Shown in pieces: positions 1 to 11,479 of a stretch of DNA of 64,000 bases. The stretch is from Phytoseiulus persimilis (lineage: Eukaryota > Arthropoda > Arachnida > Mesostigmata > Phytoseiidae). Position 1 is the first letter of the stretch. Each line of letters begins with the position of its first letter. Under the pieces are notes generated by a model that saw nothing but the letters and a program-made list of their open reading frames with translations, was not told the origin of the DNA and made no database searches. A program made the translations under genes and the position numbers. The stretch is from positions 29,534,723 through 29,598,722 of the forward strand of contig CM075103.1 of assembly GCA_037576195.1 (NCBI GenBank), in the 5' to 3' direction.

Positions 1-697
1 GGATTCCTCTTCTTGGTAATGCACACCTCAAACCGTGGGATGCTTTCGGAGGATATCGACGTCGTAGAAATCGAGCAGTTTCTCGTCACGGCTGAAGGGG
101 TGGTAAAGCTTGTTGAAAACGCGCGGGACTCTTTCAGGTTTTCCTCATCCTCTGCATTGTGGTTGCTTGTGTGACAATCGTCTGCACGTACTTCCTATTG
201 AATGCTGAAGATTACCGTTGGCAGTGGACATCGTTTTTGGCGGGCGCTTCAACTTCGGGCTATGTGTACCTTTATTCGTTCTACTACTTTTTCTTCAAAA
301 CGAGGTGAGTTTATCGAAAATAAGAACCACTGCTATCAAGAGCTTCCATTGCGGAGTTGATGATTCGTGGAGCACTAAAGGAAATGGTCGCAGTTTTATC
401 ACAGAACGCTTTCATTTGCTTCCCAGAATGTTTGGTCTGTTCCAAACGAGTGTCTACTTTGGCTACATGGCCCTGTTTAGTTTAGGAATCGGTCTCATAT
501 GCGGTAAGTGGATCAGGAACGATCGAAGAGAAACCAACCGTGGCATATATGCTCAAATCGCAGCACATCTCGTTCGATAAACACAATTGTAGATTGCCGC
601 AGAGAAATTATTGTATTCCCGGCTTTCAGGAACGGTGGGTTACTTAGCAACCAGTGTGTTTGTTCGTAAGATCTACTCCACTGTTAAAATCGACTAG
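1..697 (+). CDS. TM9SF3: Transmembrane 9 superfamily member 3 (TM9SF3), C-terminal exons
   Basis: This is the 3' end of a nonaspanin, a polytopic Golgi/endosomal membrane protein of the secretory pathway; the rest lies left of the window. Exons are 1-15, 138-304, 427-503 and 630-697, and phases join to a 108-residue tail. All three visible introns have GT donors and AG acceptors. The tail holds several hydrophobic membrane segments and two family signatures: [13 protein letters not shown], and a C-terminus of [12 protein letters not shown]. The KxD-type ending of TM9 proteins is a COPI/Golgi retention signal. The tail matches TM9SF3 better than TM9SF2 or TM9SF4, for example in [17 protein letters not shown] and [11 protein letters not shown]. 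The gene assignment is firm; only the missing N-terminus limits the call. Confidence 0.95.
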
Positions 698-1200
698 AAG
701 CATCTATAATCGCTCCGATCCCACCATGAGCACCGCCACGATCACGGAAAGGACTTCGGATTGGATTCACGAGCGATGACGGCCTGTTTTGTAACTGAGC
801 GCTAGCTCGTTCTCACGCGCATGTGGTGTGGTAAACGATTCCAAATGTGAACTGTATGGAGTTTCCTGATCCTAATAATTTATGTCTAGAAAAGAGGAGA
901 GGCGACGGCTGGTTGGGAGAGTTAAGGGCTATTCTCGACCGAGCAGGGAAGCTCCGGAGAGGAGAATGCGAGAGGAACTTGTTATATCAGAACGGACCGC
1001 TACGCACCGTCACCAATGGATGCCGACAACGGCAACTCAGTCAAGTGTACATAAATATATAAGTTTACAAATGAGAGGTACAAGTGGAGGAATCGTGAAA
1101 CGAGCGTAGGAATGCAAATAGGAACAAGCCACGATCAAGATCTTCTATTTTAGGTAAAAACTTAGAATAAGACATGTCTAATAAAAGTAATGATTTGATA
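698..1200 (+). other. Probable 3' untranslated region of TM9SF3
   Basis: About 480 bases follow the TM9SF3 stop before the first canonical AATAAA at 1180-1185. Short open frames at 847-1109 overlap in two phases, start without family resemblance and are most simply read as UTR. This is inferred from position only. Confidence 0.5.
1180..1185 (+). promoter_or_regulatory. Candidate polyadenylation signal for TM9SF3
   Basis: A canonical AATAAA hexamer lies about 480 bases after the TM9SF3 stop codon, on the same strand, with no other recognised gene between. Confidence 0.5.
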
Positions 1201-4200
1201 ATGAGTATTATCGGTGAATGAATGGGAAAACGGAGGTTAGGAATCCACTGGAACAGTCGCTGCCTTCAAGGCAAAAGCATACAGTATTAACTCGATCAAG
1301 GCCGCCGCCACGTCCGACTCGGAAGCATCCCATCAACTCAGCACCGAACAATGAGCATAAATCACACTGGATAACGCGGCTCTGATCTCGGATACAAAGT
1401 GAAATCAATAGGGGTCCAACCTATTGGCGTGGAAGTAGCGCAGGTGAGAACCCTACGAGTAAAATGGCGGCCGCTGGTCTGTTCTGGGCGACTTGAGGCT
1501 CCTCGGAATCTTGAGAACGCGGTCGCGGGAAAGTTCTACACAACCCATCTCTGAAACTCGACTATCACGATCCAAGAAATGTTTGTTTTGCACTTTAAAT
1601 TTCCCATTGACTGAGATCAGCTACGAGACTAATTCTGTACCGGAACGGAGGACACGTTGTCAGGACTCAGCTGCCTGTTTCCAAAAAATCGCTCGCGATC
1701 AGCTGTGTAGTAACTGTCGAAACTTTCTCATGTTTTCCATACAAGTTCCTTCCACTCGGATTTCATGCTGGACAGTCGCCCCGGTCGTTGACAGCGGAGG
1801 TTTGCAATCTGAGGTGGACAACTGACCCATTCGATTCGCAGCGTTAATGAAAGAGCCGAATCCGTCCATTGGAGTCTAGTCTTCCACCAGAGTGAGCGGA
1901 TCGTTCTCGAGCGCTCCATGCATGCACACGGTACAGGTCACCGTGCTCCCTCCCATATTTGACAACATCGCAAAGTTGATCTGTTCAGAAACCAACCATC
2001 GATTGCGTTTCGCGAGCGTTCTCGTATGAGATAGCTCTTACTTAGCCGTGTCTCTAGAAAGAGGGTCTTTCTGAGCGACTTATAATAGATCTCATAGCTA
2101 TGGTCTCAGAGATTCATTCCGTCGTCATAAACGCGGTTGAGCCATTTCAGCAGTCTTTCAGGAGTTAGGAGGAATCTTTTCACCGGTTAAAACAAGAATG
2201 AACTGCTAGAGTTACCCCCCATACCGGATCTTCCGCACAAGCCGGGGACCCCTCTGGATGCGCCCCCCTGCTGCATGGCTCTTGGTCAACGTGTACCTCC
2301 AGGGTACACGGTCATCCCCTCGAGAATCACTGCGACAGTCAGGGAATTGAAAATAGCTGAAGCTGGCCTCCGATCTGTTCCCGCGTTCAGCAAAGATCCC
2401 TGTCATCATTGTTCCAGCATCGGAACTGCCCAATTTCAGTTCCGTGGGCCTCCGGTGCCATCCTGAACGCGTCCTCCTTCCTCGTGAGGAACGGTGCCCC
2501 GTCAATCTGTCGGTAGGCACGATGTTCTCCGGATAAAATTCGAGTATCACTACGAACGAACGCCATCAAAGATGGCGGCGCACATGTGTCGTCAAGTCGT
2601 CAGTCGTCAGCGCTGGTCCACTGTTGTCTGCTTGCATCGGTTGAAGCTCCCCGCTCTCAAAATTATCTCTCGAGTCAAGGACTTCAGCGGGACCCACCTC
2701 AGAGCAGGCCGAGTCCAATTTTAGTTGATTCATTTCATCGGATCTTAGACCGCTACCTTATGGCCGTACCTCGGACAGACGAACGGGGAGAGGAGGTGAC
2801 GACTAGTTTCGTTGTCTCTTTCTTATGTCAACAACAGCACGGTCGTCTTTCACAAACACACACACAGTTGCAGCCTGAGAGCACCTGCCTGATGTTTAGT
2901 GAAATTTTTTGATTGTTCCAACACAAGTCTTCTTCCGACTCGACCTCGGGTAATCCCACCGTCGTTCGTAGGGCCGAGCAGCAGCGAGTGTGGTGTCCGT
3001 TTCGACTGTCGACGGTCCGAATGATTGGGTGCTAGTGAAAAATCTCCTGCTCAGACGGCTCGGAGAACCGGATGCTAAAGAGCTGAATCAAAGATTCGAC
3101 CAAATTTCTCCGTCACATCAGTCGGTGAGGACAGGACCTCCCTGCGTTGACGTCCATAGACGTGACACCAGCTCCGATATCCAAAAGTGATGGCTACAGC
3201 CACCTCTCCGGTTCAGTTGAACTTTTCTGCACTATTTAGCAAACTTCTATCAACCAGCCCTCCAAGGTAAGCCTCCCTCGTCCAGATGAGCTTGATTGAA
3301 CAATCGGTACTAAACCCCCTGAGTGACGATAAATCTCAATTCTCTTCGTGGTCCGAAAATGTTCGTTACGTTAAACTCTAGTTGAGTAAGGAGCGTAGGG
3401 TGCCGCAGTCAATCGAATCGAAGTGCGTCACCACATTGAGCTCGGAATAATGATGGGCCTCATGGAACGACGATGCTGAGCAGTACCTAACAGTGTTGCT
3501 CAGTTGTCAAAGCACTCCCGTAGCTTCTGGGAATCGGCGTCCGACCGGGCTCTGTTCGCTTTCGGAAATGAAACCGAATTCGACATGCGATCTGGAGCAC
3601 TTGGAATGTTGTCCCTCGGTCGCTGCCGCATTTTTGTCGCTGGGCATATCTACAGGTTTAAGTTCGTACTCGATTATGAGGAACGAAATGAGGCGGACTT
3701 CAGCTCGAGAAACAAAGTTTGACTGCTCCGCGAATGTGCCTCTTCTGTGGCGGTAACGTGTTCCAGTTCTGACCACGGGTTGTTGACTTTCCTCTCGAAT
3801 CAACGTGATTAGGTCTCAGCTCCTTTGAAAGCATTTGGAAAATGATCTGCCTGCTCCGAGTGCTTGCTATCAAAGCTCGATCTTGACTTTTCTCCAACGC
3901 GCATTGTATGCGGATCCATTCATTTGACTCGTCCGACTTTTGTAGCTATCCAGAACGTTGATCAGGTGTGCAGTTCTATCCTTGACATTTTCGCACTGCT
4001 GAACTCTATTCGCCGGGAACAGTTTTCGTTTCCGCTCGGGTCCTGGCTAAGAATCGAGGACATTGGGAATTCCCTGAATTTCCTCAACCGATTGGTGTAG
4101 GGATCTTTCTGGTAGAGGTTTGAGTGAGTCACGGTGGGAAACCAGTGAACATTTCGAGTGAGCTGACGAGCGAGCACGTCAACCAACCAGCGAAGCCGAC

Positions 4201-6110
4201 AAGGCCCGCGATACCAACGGATGTGGCGTGTCACACTTGTGGAGCGATCTCTTCGCTGTCGAAAACGATCATCGTGTGATATTTGCCGGCGTGACTGACT
4301 AGTCATCGACTCCACGTGACAGGACTCCGTGTTTTACGTATACTACGTTTTGCAGTCACGGGGGGCGGTCCGGATAGCTGTGGTGGGAAATATAAAACTT
4401 GAAGACGAGTCCTTACCGAATTCGGTCCAAGAACGCCCACCTTGGGCGTCTTAGCCGACCCCTAGTTGATGCCATCAAAGGTATATCCTCGTGTTGGGAT
4501 CGTGACTTCGATCGGCTAGCGGAGAAATCTTTCCGAGGGTTTCAAGAGGGTTATTCAATGATTTTGTTGAGATACTTGGTCGGAAGAATCCGAGGTGCTC
4601 AGTTGTCTCAACCAATCGAGTTCTCGAGGCATAAGAACGTCACATTGCCTCTCCTATCCTTCATGAGTTACGGAACGGGATGCATCGTTCCGGATTATGA
4701 GGACCCAGACTCTAGAGTCTTCGCCAAGCCGGGCTTCTATTGAAGAACAGCCGAACGCTCATTCGGAGTATTTAGTTTATCGCTCCAGGAACGGGAGAAA
4801 GATGAGAGCCGAGGTGATAGATTGCGATTGAACTCTCCCCTCCGGACTTATACTTCAACAACTGGACTCGGCTTATCTTCCACTAATTGTCACAAGTGAC
4901 AAGGAAGCTTTGGAATCCTCTCGGTAGTTTATAGACTTTTCGAGCCGAAATTACTCGTTTTTTCCTTTGAGAGACCACCAGTGAAAAGTAGTGGAACGAT
5001 CCTTCGAAAATCCAAACTTGGCATCCGACCGTGGGAAACAATTGCGCACATGAGCAGTAGTTGACTCCCTTCCCATGTCTGACCCCTGCCTGAAGTTCTC
5101 TCATCCAGAGAAAAGGTTTCCCCGTCGTTTCTGTGCTTCCTCCCTCGGCATCCCATTACGGTCCCAGGATTTCCTTGAATGCCCGCATCTGAATCGAAAC
5201 ATCTGAAAGTTTTGAGAATCCCTGAAATCTCGATCCGTGATCGTGGCGTCGACGCTCTCTGATAATTTCGATCACTCGGGCCTCGCGCACGATGCCGAAC
5301 CATCTTCCCCGGACGCTTATACATTTATACACCCTGTTGAATCATTCGCTCGAGTTTGCTCCAACGATTCTGCCGGCTCCGATTGCAGTTGCGACGAGAA
5401 TCGACCGTTAGTACCCTGAGCTCTCGAGAACCTGCGACAGTCGATTCCCTTAATCATTCTTGCTTTGTTATCATTCACATCGCTGGTCTCTACCAAAGAT
5501 TCTCTCCATCGGCCACGATACGAGCTGAGCACAGTTTTCCGTTCGTAGCTCGCTTCGAAGCTGTGAATTCGTGCCAGATCTGGAATGTTCGTCCTCGTCA
5601 CACCCTTCAAGCATGCTTCGATGTCCTATCACAGTTGCGTCCTCCCATCGACGAAGCTCATTCATCCATCTACATGGCCGCTTCCTCAAACGTCCATCCT
5701 TTTTGGCCAGCCTGCAAGCCGATTGTATTGCACCCACTCCATGAGGCCGCTCGTTCTCTTCCCATCGGTTGTTTCCCTCCTTGAGTGGCAGGGCTCGAAA
5801 TCGCGACTTGTGATTGTTATTGTCACCTTCGACTCTTCAATCTCGCATCCCAGGGACTGCTCCGTCAGTATCAGCCGCGTGAGGAGGCGCACCGGCTACT
5901 CTCGGCGGTCCTACTTGAAAACAGTCTGTTATATCGAGACAGGGCTCTTAAGCTAACCTCTGTATCCTCGTCGGTGACTCCGCATCTGCGGGGGCACGTC
6001 ATGAAACGTGATTCACTCCCCTGATATAGGTGCCATAGCGCGCTCATAGAGGGTACTTTTCCTCCCGCTGTTGAGATCTCTCCCGCCCAACACCGGTGTT
6101 CTTCAATCAG
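1201..6110. other. Long stretch without a recognised gene
   Basis: Nearly 5 kb between TM9SF3 and CBL. Many short open frames exist on both strands, but none resembles a family I know. The most exon-like piece is 2957-3129 (+), an open frame ending RRLGEPDAKELNQRFDQIS before a GTGAGG donor. A 114-codon open frame at 4399-4743 (+) starts with ATG and ends in a stop, with no recognisable motif. The region could hold 5' exons and regulatory introns of CBL, whose initiator codon I could not place. It could equally hold an unrelated fast-evolving gene. Confidence 0.35.
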
Positions 6111-8792
6111 TCGCGAATCTTTTCCGAAGCTGCACGGAAACGATCCGGAAGTGAAGATACAATCGCATGCTGTCTCCGAAAGAAGCTCAAAGTTCATTCA
6201 TCGTTACAGGTTCGTCATCGAACGCAAGACGATCGAAAAAACATGGAAGTTAATGGATAAGGTGAGCGCATCCTCTATCGCACTTGGGCATTTGTTGTTT
6301 CGGAATATCGCCCCCAACTCGATCCGACCAAGTCTGCGAAGAAGAGTTTTCGGAAAACTCCGCCTCGCTCTGATAATATCTGTTGAATGATCAGGTGGTG
6401 AAATTCTGTCAAGATCCGCGAATGAACCTCAAGAACTCACCTCCTTTCATCCTTGACCTCCTCCCGGACACCTACCAGCACTTGCGGCTGGTATACGCCA
6501 GGTCAGTAATTGTTTCCGCCCGCCGAATGCGAAACCTGATACTCTCATTCAATCTCCATAACGCTTCGATCGTGGAATTTCTATTCCGGACGCTCCAACA
6601 TATGCCGGACAGATGTGAAAGCAACTTGGATGACTTTCAGATACGAGCTAGACATGCAAGCTTTGAACGAGAACGAGTACTTCCGGGAATTCATTTCCAA
6701 TCTCTATCGCAAATGCAAGCAAGCAATCAAGCTGTTCAAGGAGGGGAAGGTAATTTCGAGGAGTCGTTCAGACGTCGTTGTCGAACACATATTTTTTATG
6801 GCGACGATTTTTTAATACTGCTGGCGCCCTCGGCTATGGTTAAGCCTGAGTTTGGAGTCTGTTCGATGAGTCACTCCGTCGCGGATGCAGCTGCTTCACA
6901 ATACGATTTCTCCCAGGAACGGATTTTCGAGGAGGGCACACTACACCGCAGGAACCTGACCAAACTCTCGCTGATATTTTCCCATATGTTGGCTGAACTG
7001 AAGGTAAATTACGTTCACAGGGTGTCGCTATCCGGAGACCTCAAGCCCAGCGGGAGAATCGGGCGTCTTTGTCCTCCGATTCGACATTCATATTTTGAGA
7101 ACTATCACGGTGGGCTCCTGAGTTCGTTTGCGATCTAAATATCCGAATCCCGATTTTCACAGGCATTGTTTCCCGAGGGGTCGTTTGCTGGGGACACTTT
7201 CAGGATCACTAAGGCCGACGCGGCCGCATTCTGGAGAGAGAATTTCGGGAACAGAACCATCGTTCATTGGAGGTGAATTATCCTGTCGGGGAATCGTTCG
7301 TCGTCTTTCTTTCGCTTCTCAACTGCGCACCTCAGGTGTAGGTTCCCTGAGCCGATCACAAAATTCGAAACAGAATCGATCAGAGTTCCCCTCTATCTTG
7401 CAGAGTCTTCCGGGAGGCGTTAAACGCCGTGCATCCGATAACGAGTGGACTTGAAGCCATGGCACTCAAAACCACAATCGATTTAACTTGTAACGATTAC
7501 ATATCCTGTTTCGAGTTCGATGTTTTCACCAGGCTCTTCCAGGTAAGTCGAGAGTTCTGCGAACGTTTTCCAAACAGGTGATTTCGCGGGCAAGATCCAG
7601 TCAGCGAGAAACGCGAGTCTCCTCAGATAAACTCAATCGCACTCGTTTTCAGCCATGGCAGACACTGCTGCGAAACTGGCAGATTCTCGCGGTCACTCAT
7701 CCGGGATACGTAGCTTTTCTAACGTACGACGAGGTGAGAACCTGAGGTTGATTCCTGTATCGTCGACAAAATCCTCGTTGCATTGTTGCTTAGCAGATTT
7801 TTCGAACCCATGTGGTATAAACCTGACCTGGCTCCCGCAGGTCAAGGCTCGCCTTTCCCGCTTGGACATGGCCGGCGCCTACGTGTTCCGATTGAGCTGC
7901 ACCAGACTCGGCCAGTGGGCCATAGGGTGAGTTATTCTATCCCGACGTGCTGTTTCTCCTGTGGATATCAGCATCGAGCAGTCCAAACGGACAATCGAAT
8001 CGATTTCAATATTCTCCCCTTATACGGCGGCTCCAGGTACGTCACCTCAGATGGGAGCATTCTGCAGACAATCCCTCAGAACAAATCTCTATGCCAAGCT
8101 TTGTTGGATGGTTATCGAGAAGGATTCTATCTGTTTCCTGACGGCCGGACGATCAACCCTGACTTATCCTTCGCCGTCCGGGAGGAACCCGAGGATCACA
8201 TTCAGGTGAGAATTCTGCGGTGTGGCTCCACCGGAAACTCGGACGAGAGCTATATCATCCGAAACATTCGACGGGAGCTTCGAGGGCGGAGCCGATACCC
8301 GCGGAATGATAACCACGTTCCCTCTGCAGGTCACCGAAGAGCAATACGAACTCTACTGTGAAATGGGATCAACCTTCCAGCTGTGTAAAATTTGTGCTGA
8401 GAACGACAAGGTAAACGAAAGTTCTGGAGTGAAAGCAAGTTCTCGACTGGACAGGCTCTGGTGTCGTTGAGCTTCATCCGACATGTTTGGAAGCTCTCCC
8501 GATCCTACTCGATTTTCGATTGTTTCAGGATGTTCGCATCGAGCCCTGTGGGCATCTACTCTGCACTCCGTGCCTCACAGCATGGCAGGACACTGACGGG
8601 GTCGGTTGTCCCTTCTGTCGAGCAGAAATCAAGGGAACTGAACCGATCGTCGTCGATCCTTTCAAAGATAAGATAAAGAGGAACGCTGCGAGGAACGCTG
8701 ACAGGTCGAACGGCAACACAGCTTCAGGGGCGGACGCGAACGCCTGCAGAGCGCTCATCGATCTCCACGGCGACGACGATACGAGTGTTTGA
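6111..8792 (+). CDS. Cbl: CBL-family E3 ubiquitin-protein ligase, short form
   Basis: CBL proteins bind phosphotyrosine on activated receptor tyrosine kinases and ubiquitinate them through a RING finger. Exons: about 6111-6261, 6395-6501, 6641-6749, 6917-7003, 7163-7272, 7404-7542, 7653-7733, 7841-7926, 8037-8205, 8330-8410 and 8529-8792. All phases from 6395 on agree and give 410 residues plus an N-terminal part of about 50. In order: four-helix bundle ([18 protein letters not shown], then [19 protein letters not shown]), EF-hand ([12 protein letters not shown]), SH2-like fold with its arginine ([16 protein letters not shown]), linker tyrosine ([12 protein letters not shown]), and a C3HC4 RING ([34 protein letters not shown]). 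After the RING only about 40 residues remain, so the proline-rich and UBA parts of long CBL are absent from this transcript. The protein ends DDDTSV, a possible PDZ ligand. The initiator codon was not found: the frame is open through 6112-6261, but the ATG must lie further upstream. Confidence 0.95.
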
Positions 8793-9396
8793 AATGGCGG
8801 GAGTAGATCTACGACGTCTGAGGCTTATCAAATGCACACGCGCTCAGGCGGGAACGAACCGACGGTTCAGAGCACCATGTAAACATTTCAATATCAGGGT
8901 GTAAATAATTTCAATAAGCTTTCTTCGGACATCCGAGGAGGGATCATAAGAAAACATCGTAACGAATGCCAATTGACAATCTTACCTCAATCGTTGTATG
9001 TATATAATCTGAGCTGGACTATATTCAAAGACCTAGGAACAGTGTGCGCAAAATGAGTTGGCTCCCGCTTTGGAGATCTTTCAAACTTGTGATCGTGGTG
9101 ACTAAAATCGCTGGACAATGTCCCGTGTGTGGATCGTGAGCGGGGGAGTGCTCGGGCACCCTTCAAGCGACTTCCTGGTCTCAACAGACTTCCTATAGCA
9201 ATAGCATTCAAAGTTTGTATACAGATCGCCGATGAGACTGGAGGATGGGAATCATTGCTCAGTATCCGTAACCGTGTGGTCGCCGGTGAGCCAACAATAA
9301 TTCAAACGATGAATAAATGGTTCTTTCTTTCGGAGTGAATGTTGTTCTGTTCATCCTCTGGACATAGACTCCTTTCTGGAGCTGAAAACTTCCCAT
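8793..9396. other. CBL 3' region and intergenic DNA
   Basis: No coding frame is recognised. AATAAA occurs at 9312-9317 on the plus strand, about 520 bases after the CBL stop, and could end its transcript. AATAAG near 8913 is a weaker, closer candidate. Confidence 0.35.
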
Positions 9397-9404
9397 GTGA
9401 CGCG

Positions 9405-9757
9405 CAGAGCTGGGCCTAATCATATTCAAGTTATGATTATGATTATTTTCATGTTAATGATGAGTATTATCATAATTTCTATGTACTCAAGCACCTGATG
9501 AAGGATGACACACACACACACGAGGTCCGTAGGGGACCGGGGTCCGCAGACGTGATTCCGGAATCGATCTTGACCATACTTTCCCGAGTCTGGAGGGACA
9601 GTCAGATTGGTCCCGGAATCGCCCCTCCAGGAGAGCATGATCATTCTCACTCTCAGAAACCTGATTTTTGACTTTGATTATGATTTATAATCGTAGTCAA
9701 GATATGATTATTTCGATAATCACTTCTTGATCATGATTATGATTACGCCCAACTTAA
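9405..9757. mobile_element. hAT-like non-autonomous transposon (MITE), 353 bp
   Basis: The element is bounded by a perfect 8-base direct repeat, GTGACGCG, at 9397-9404 and 9758-9765; 8-base duplications are the hAT hallmark. The left end reads CAGAGCTGGGCCTAATCAT. The right end, read inward on the other strand, is TTAAGTTGGGCGTAATCAT, an imperfect terminal inverted repeat. The interior is AT-rich, with GATTAT/ATAATC runs near both ends that can pair. There is no transposase frame. The element includes a short CA repeat at 9508-9521. Confidence 0.7.
9508..9521. repeat. Short (AC)n microsatellite
   Basis: Seven AC units lie in tandem inside the hAT-like element. Confidence 0.8.
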
Positions 9758-9909
9758 GTGACGCGTTCCGAAATCTGCGAGACGGACTCTTATACGATCT
9801 CACACTGAGCTCCACGAGGCCTCACCAGATACGATGCATAGGGAACGATTTTGTTAGATCGGAGATAAAACTGCAGCCGACCAAATTTGGATGTCGAGTT
9901 ACTTCAGGT

Positions 9910-9915
9910 TTTATT
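9910..9915 (-). promoter_or_regulatory. Candidate polyadenylation signal for VAMP7
   Basis: TTTATT on the plus strand reads AATAAA on the minus strand, 183 bases beyond the VAMP7 stop codon. Confidence 0.5.
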
Positions 9916-10097
9916 CCATACAAATCGAGCTATGCTTCGAAAACTAAAATGTACATTTCGGACTTTCTTCATGAGGTCCCCTTATAGTATTATCCATGCT
10001 CGAAACTGTACAAAGTCTTTCGGAGGATCCAGTCGAGCTCTCTCAGCACAACAGCATTAGGCACGGGCCTGTCCGAGAAAATTCGGTCTGGTTGATT

Positions 10098-11452
10098 TCA
10101 AATCACGCCGGTCAGCTTGAGGACTATCAGCAACACCGCGACAAAAACAACCCCACCGATGATGAGCCACATCTTGATGTTCTGGAGCCACATTTTGCGA
10201 CGAACTCGACCTGATTGCGCACGGAAGGTGACGCTCTGGAAGCGCGTGAGTGTTAATCAGGAGCATCTAGGATCGCAGAAATCCGAATTTGTACAATTTG
10301 CAAAAAAATTCTTTCGATATTATGAGTCACAAGTCGTCGAAGCTCAGGAGGTCGACCAACCTGACTTTCCAAGTTCGCAGTTTGATCCACGAGATCGTCT
10401 ACACGTGCGCCCCTTTCGAGGGCCTTGTTTATATTCTCCTGCATGATTCCTTTGACGTCGTTGACTTGACTTTTGAGCTGCTCGACTTGATCTCCACTTC
10501 TTCCACTGTTGAATGTGTCCTACAAATGGTGTGTGTTACTGACTCTCGGATGGATTACTCGGAGGAGGTTCAACCTGCCAGCGATCCGTGCTCGATTCCC
10601 AGTGCGAGGATGAGTCGCCACCGCCCAGAGGAAATCAGGGAAGCAAACTCCTGAATCAGGCTCATTTGGAAGTTCGCACTGAGATAACTTACGAGTGTAT
10701 CCTTGAGGATAGCTTCGAATTCTCGGTCGAACTCGTGCTCTTCTGCGTTGTACGCACGTGAGGGCAACGACGTCATTGTAAACCTGTCAAGAGAGTCTCT
10801 TCAGTCCTCGACCCTCATGAGCCTCCTTGATACTGTCCTCAGGAGGTGAACGAACACAATGGGAAGCCTTATAACGTAATATTTGAACAAACCTCTTCGA
10901 AAGTTCCGCCAAAAACAAGAACGGTAAGCGGACGCCCGCCTCTGGTGTTGCTCCGCAGCAGAACACCATTCCTGACTGAACTTGAATGTGGAATTTGAAC
11001 CTGTAGACAGAGAGATTCGGGTGAATGGAGCAGCACCATTCGTATCCAGTAGCTCAGCCATCTCGAAAACCCATTCTCTCTGACTTCGTCAGGGCATGAC
11101 ACCGGAATAATCATCGGGAATGGTAAGCTACGTAATGAATTTGAACTGACCCCCCAGCGCTGAAGGAGGTTTTCGTGTCAACCTCTGTACTGAACGTGCA
11201 CAGAAAGTCCGTGAGATATCTGTGAACAAACCAATCATGTCTTAGGGGAGTTTTCAAATTTCGTCACTTCAGAGCGAGTTAGTGGATGAGGACCGTTGAT
11301 TCTCGAGGCTGGGTCACCACCTGTATACTCTGCTCGTATCTGCGGGAGCATGTCACTTGCCTTTCTGCGTTTTCTGTCAACTTCGGGTCCTGATGACTGA
11401 CTAGGACTGTGTAGCCTCTACAGACGGCTCCGTACTGCAGCTGAGACGCCAT
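10098..11452 (-). CDS. VAMP7: VAMP7-family longin R-SNARE
   Basis: Vesicle-membrane R-SNARE for endosome/lysosome and secretory fusion. Exons on the minus strand: 11452-11361, 11219-11151, 11000-10893, 10783-10693, 10519-10361 and 10235-10098. Phases join to 218 residues, almost the length of human VAMP7 (220). Residues about 1-120 form a longin domain, e.g. MVFCCGATPEAGVRLPFLFL. Residues about 125-180 form the SNARE helix with KSQVNDVKGIMQENINKAL followed by ERGARVDDLVDQT, where the zero-layer arginine sits. A basic stretch (RRKMWLQNIK) precedes one C-terminal membrane anchor (WLIIGGVVFVAVLLIVLKL) ending TGVI. The first intron uses a GC donor. The ATG at 11452 aligns with the family start and has AAC before it and G after it; an in-frame ATG lies four codons upstream. 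VAMP4-like traits in the anchor do not outweigh the longin domain. Confidence 0.93.
11355..11360 (-). other. GC-type splice donor in VAMP7 intron 1
   Basis: The minus strand reads AAAG|GCAAGT, with exon 1 ending at 11361. Only this junction puts exon 1 and exon 2 (11219-11151) in the frame that continues into the longin core. Using the nearby GTGACA instead leads to an early stop. The remaining donor bases match the strong consensus typical of GC-AG introns. Confidence 0.75.
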
Positions 11453-11479
11453 GTTGGACCTCATTAGAACTTCCTGCAA

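Noticed and set aside
9405..9757. An AT-rich origin or matrix-attachment site
   Set aside because: The exact 8-base flanking duplication and the inverted ends are better explained by a transposon.
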